Source: Amphritea atlantica (GTDB lineage: Bacteria; Pseudomonadota; Gammaproteobacteria; Pseudomonadales; Balneatricaceae). Taken from it: 60,331 nucleotides of DNA. Below the pieces are notes generated by a model. It made no database searches. It was not told where the DNA came from and worked only from the letters and a program-made list of their open reading frames with translations. This document shows positions 59,423-60,331 of the stretch, in pieces (the stretch's first letter is position 1; each line of letters begins with the position of its first letter). The stretch is from contig NZ_JAHKQE010000003.1 in the NCBI RefSeq assembly GCF_018860855.1, positions 1 through 60,331 of the forward strand, in the 5' to 3' direction. The position numbers and the translations under genes were made by a program.

Positions 59423-59731
59423 CTATTTATTACCCACAAAAAGTGCAGAACTATAGCTGCTACCTGGCAGGTTAGCGCTATCAGTCATGGCTGTACCGGT
59501 AGAATGGTAGTGAGTGTTATCCTGTACATCGACTCTGCCGCCGATCTGACCCACTTCAAAGTTAGTACCTGGTAGATTAGGAGCTTCAGCAGTCACTGTA
59601 CCGGTAGAATGGTAGTGAGCGTTATCCTGTACATCGACTCCGCCGATCTGACCCACTTCAAAGTTAGTGGCTGACGCGGTGCCTGCAGCTAGAGCAGAGG
59701 CCAGTGCGATTGTTGTGATAAGTGCTTTCAT
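59423..59731 (-). CDS. Secreted small peptide, long form with internal duplication
   Basis: 102 residues. Signal peptide 1-21 (ending ASA) and a mature chain made of two near-identical units beginning TNFEVGQIGG (about 22 and 56), each with VDVQDN(A/T)HYHSTGT. The second unit ends in the family's C-terminus LPGSSYSSALFVGNK. Compared with the 67-residue copies, one extra 35-residue unit is present (about 105 bp). The second unit has an added Arg (GGRVDV). AAGGAATAGATC precedes the ATG. Family not recognised; likely periplasmic or secreted. Confidence 0.75.
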   Translation of the reverse strand: MKALITTIALASALAAGTASATNFEVGQIGGVDVQDNAHYHSTGTVTAEAPNLPGTNFEVGQIGGRVDVQDNTHYHSTGTAMTDSANLPGSSYSSALFVGNK

Positions 59732-59794
59732 GATCTATTCCTTAAATGCTTAAACTAAAAATTTATAAAAATATGTTGGTTTACAACGTAGTGG

Positions 59795-59998
59795 CTACTT
59801 ATTGCCGACAAAAAGAGCTGAGCTATAGCTGCTACCTGGCAGAGTTGCGCTATCCGTCATGGCTGTGCCGGTCGCATGATAGTGAGCGTTATCCTGTACA
59901 TCGACTCCGCCGATCTGACCTACTTGAAAGTTAGTGGCTGAAGCGGTGCCTGCAGCCAGAGCAGAAGCCAGTGCGATTGTTGTGATAAATGCTTTCAT
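59795..59998 (-). CDS. Secreted small peptide, 67 residues (array copy 2)
   Basis: Signal peptide about 1-21 (MKAFITTIALASALAAGTAS then ATN), with a predicted cut after ASA. The mature chain of about 46 residues has NFQVGQIGGVDVQDNAHYHATG and ends LPGSSYSSALFVGNK. No Cys; two His in HYH. GAGG lies 8 bp before the ATG. No homologue recalled. Confidence 0.8.
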   Translation of the reverse strand: MKAFITTIALASALAAGTASATNFQVGQIGGVDVQDNAHYHATGTAMTDSATLPGSSYSSALFVGNK

Positions 59999-60061
59999 GA
60001 TCTATTCCTCAAATGTTTAAACTAAAAATTTATAAAAATATGTTGGTTTACAACGTAGTGA

Positions 60062-60265
60062 CTACTTATTGCCGACAAAAAGATCTGAGCTATAGCTGCT
60101 ACCTGGCAGAGTTGCGCTATCCGTCATGGCTGTGCCGGTCGCATGGTAGTGAGTGTTATCCTGTACATCGACTCCGCCGATCTGACCCACTTCAAAGTTA
60201 GTGGCTGACGCAGTACCTGCGGCCAGAGTAGAAGCCAGTGCGATTGTTGTGATTAGTGCTTTCAT
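60062..60265 (-). CDS. Secreted small peptide, 67 residues (array copy 3)
   Basis: Same layout as copy 2: signal peptide 1-21, then NFEVGQIGGVDVQDNTHYHATG, ending LPGSSYSSDLFVGNK. It differs from copy 2 by a handful of residues (L4 for F, T13 for A, E25 for Q, T38 for A, D61 for A), so the copies are recent duplicates with protein-level changes. Function unknown. Confidence 0.8.
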   Translation of the reverse strand: MKALITTIALASTLAAGTASATNFEVGQIGGVDVQDNTHYHATGTAMTDSATLPGSSYSSDLFVGNK

Positions 60266-60331
60266 GATCTATTCCTCAAATGCTTAAACTAAAAATTTAC
60301 AAAAATATGTTGGGTGACGACTTACTTGCTG

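Larger units (their letters stand above)
59423..60331 (-). repeat. Tandem array of secreted-peptide genes, 267 bp period
   Basis: The three ATG codons lie at 59731, 59998 and 60265, exactly 267 bp apart. Coding and intergenic sequence (ATCTATTCCTCAAATG, then AAACTAAAAATTTA and AAAATATGTTGG) are both repeated, so whole units were duplicated. A similar intergenic block at 60266-60310 shows that a further unit begins to the right and leaves the window. Left of 59423 the array fades into a relic. Confidence 0.9.

Noticed and set aside
59423-60331. Possible CRISPR array
   Set aside because: The repeat unit is 267 bp and protein-coding, with conserved signal peptide and frame; there are no short repeats with unique spacers.
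60322-60331. C-terminal end of a fourth peptide gene at the right edge
   Set aside because: Only about ten bases are available, and the frame cannot be fixed because the intergenic block differs there; only the repeat, not a gene, is reported.

Overview
The window is chromosomal DNA of a gammaproteobacterium, probably a marine Oceanospirillales/Pseudomonadales relative. The order clpB - pgeF - rluD - bamD - thiO - minor pilin genes - fkpB - lspA - ileS - ribF - murJ - rpsT - proB - obgE - rpmA - rplU - ispB is, from memory, that of the Pseudomonas aeruginosa PA4542-PA4569 region. Three differences stand out: feoAB plus a small partner gene lie between clpB and pgeF, nadE stands where pilSR would be, and ispH is missing between fkpB and the pilin genes. 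Genus cannot be fixed from this sequence alone.

Layout. 1-420: tandem growth-rate-type promoters and the boxA leader of an rRNA operon that runs off the left edge (minus strand). 596-7447 (minus): clpB with a heat-shock promoter, a Fur-boxed feoA-feoB-Cys-rich small protein operon, pgeF and rluD. 7628-9559 (plus): bamD, nadE. 9609-10700 (minus): thiO. 10787-24389 (minus): two complete, non-identical minor pilin/PilY1 operons in tandem. The leftward one (10787-18644) carries a giant PilY1 whose von Willebrand A domain is split by repeated beta-sandwich-like modules. 24500-30912 (minus): fkpB, lspA, ileS, ribF, murJ. 31181-38050: rpsT, proB, obgE, rpmA, rplU, ispB, fabA, fabB. 38112-43072: two acyltransferases, moaC, moaA, a SirB2-like protein and an rmlD-like reductase.

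43365-50284 (plus): a RutR-like TetR regulator, a four-gene BMP-type nucleoside/nucleobase ABC transporter and a 2-oxoglutarate/Fe(II) oxygenase. Two TGACC-N4-GGTCA-like operators tie the set together, which suggests pyrimidine or purine salvage. 50281-50660 holds the wreck of CheB-like and response-regulator genes. It is followed by a 1346-residue hybrid sensor kinase with PAS, kinase, receiver and HPt domains.

55056-58293 (minus): an emrRAB-type efflux operon with a double palindromic operator. A TerB-like gene follows. The right end (59277-60331) is a tandem array, repeat period exactly 267 bp, of tiny genes for secreted peptides (67, 67 and 102 residues plus a 32-residue relic). I recognise no family for them; they are the best candidate here for something undescribed.

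Many starts were moved from the longest reading frame to the codon supported by a ribosome binding site, promoter position or family length; each case is stated in its entry.
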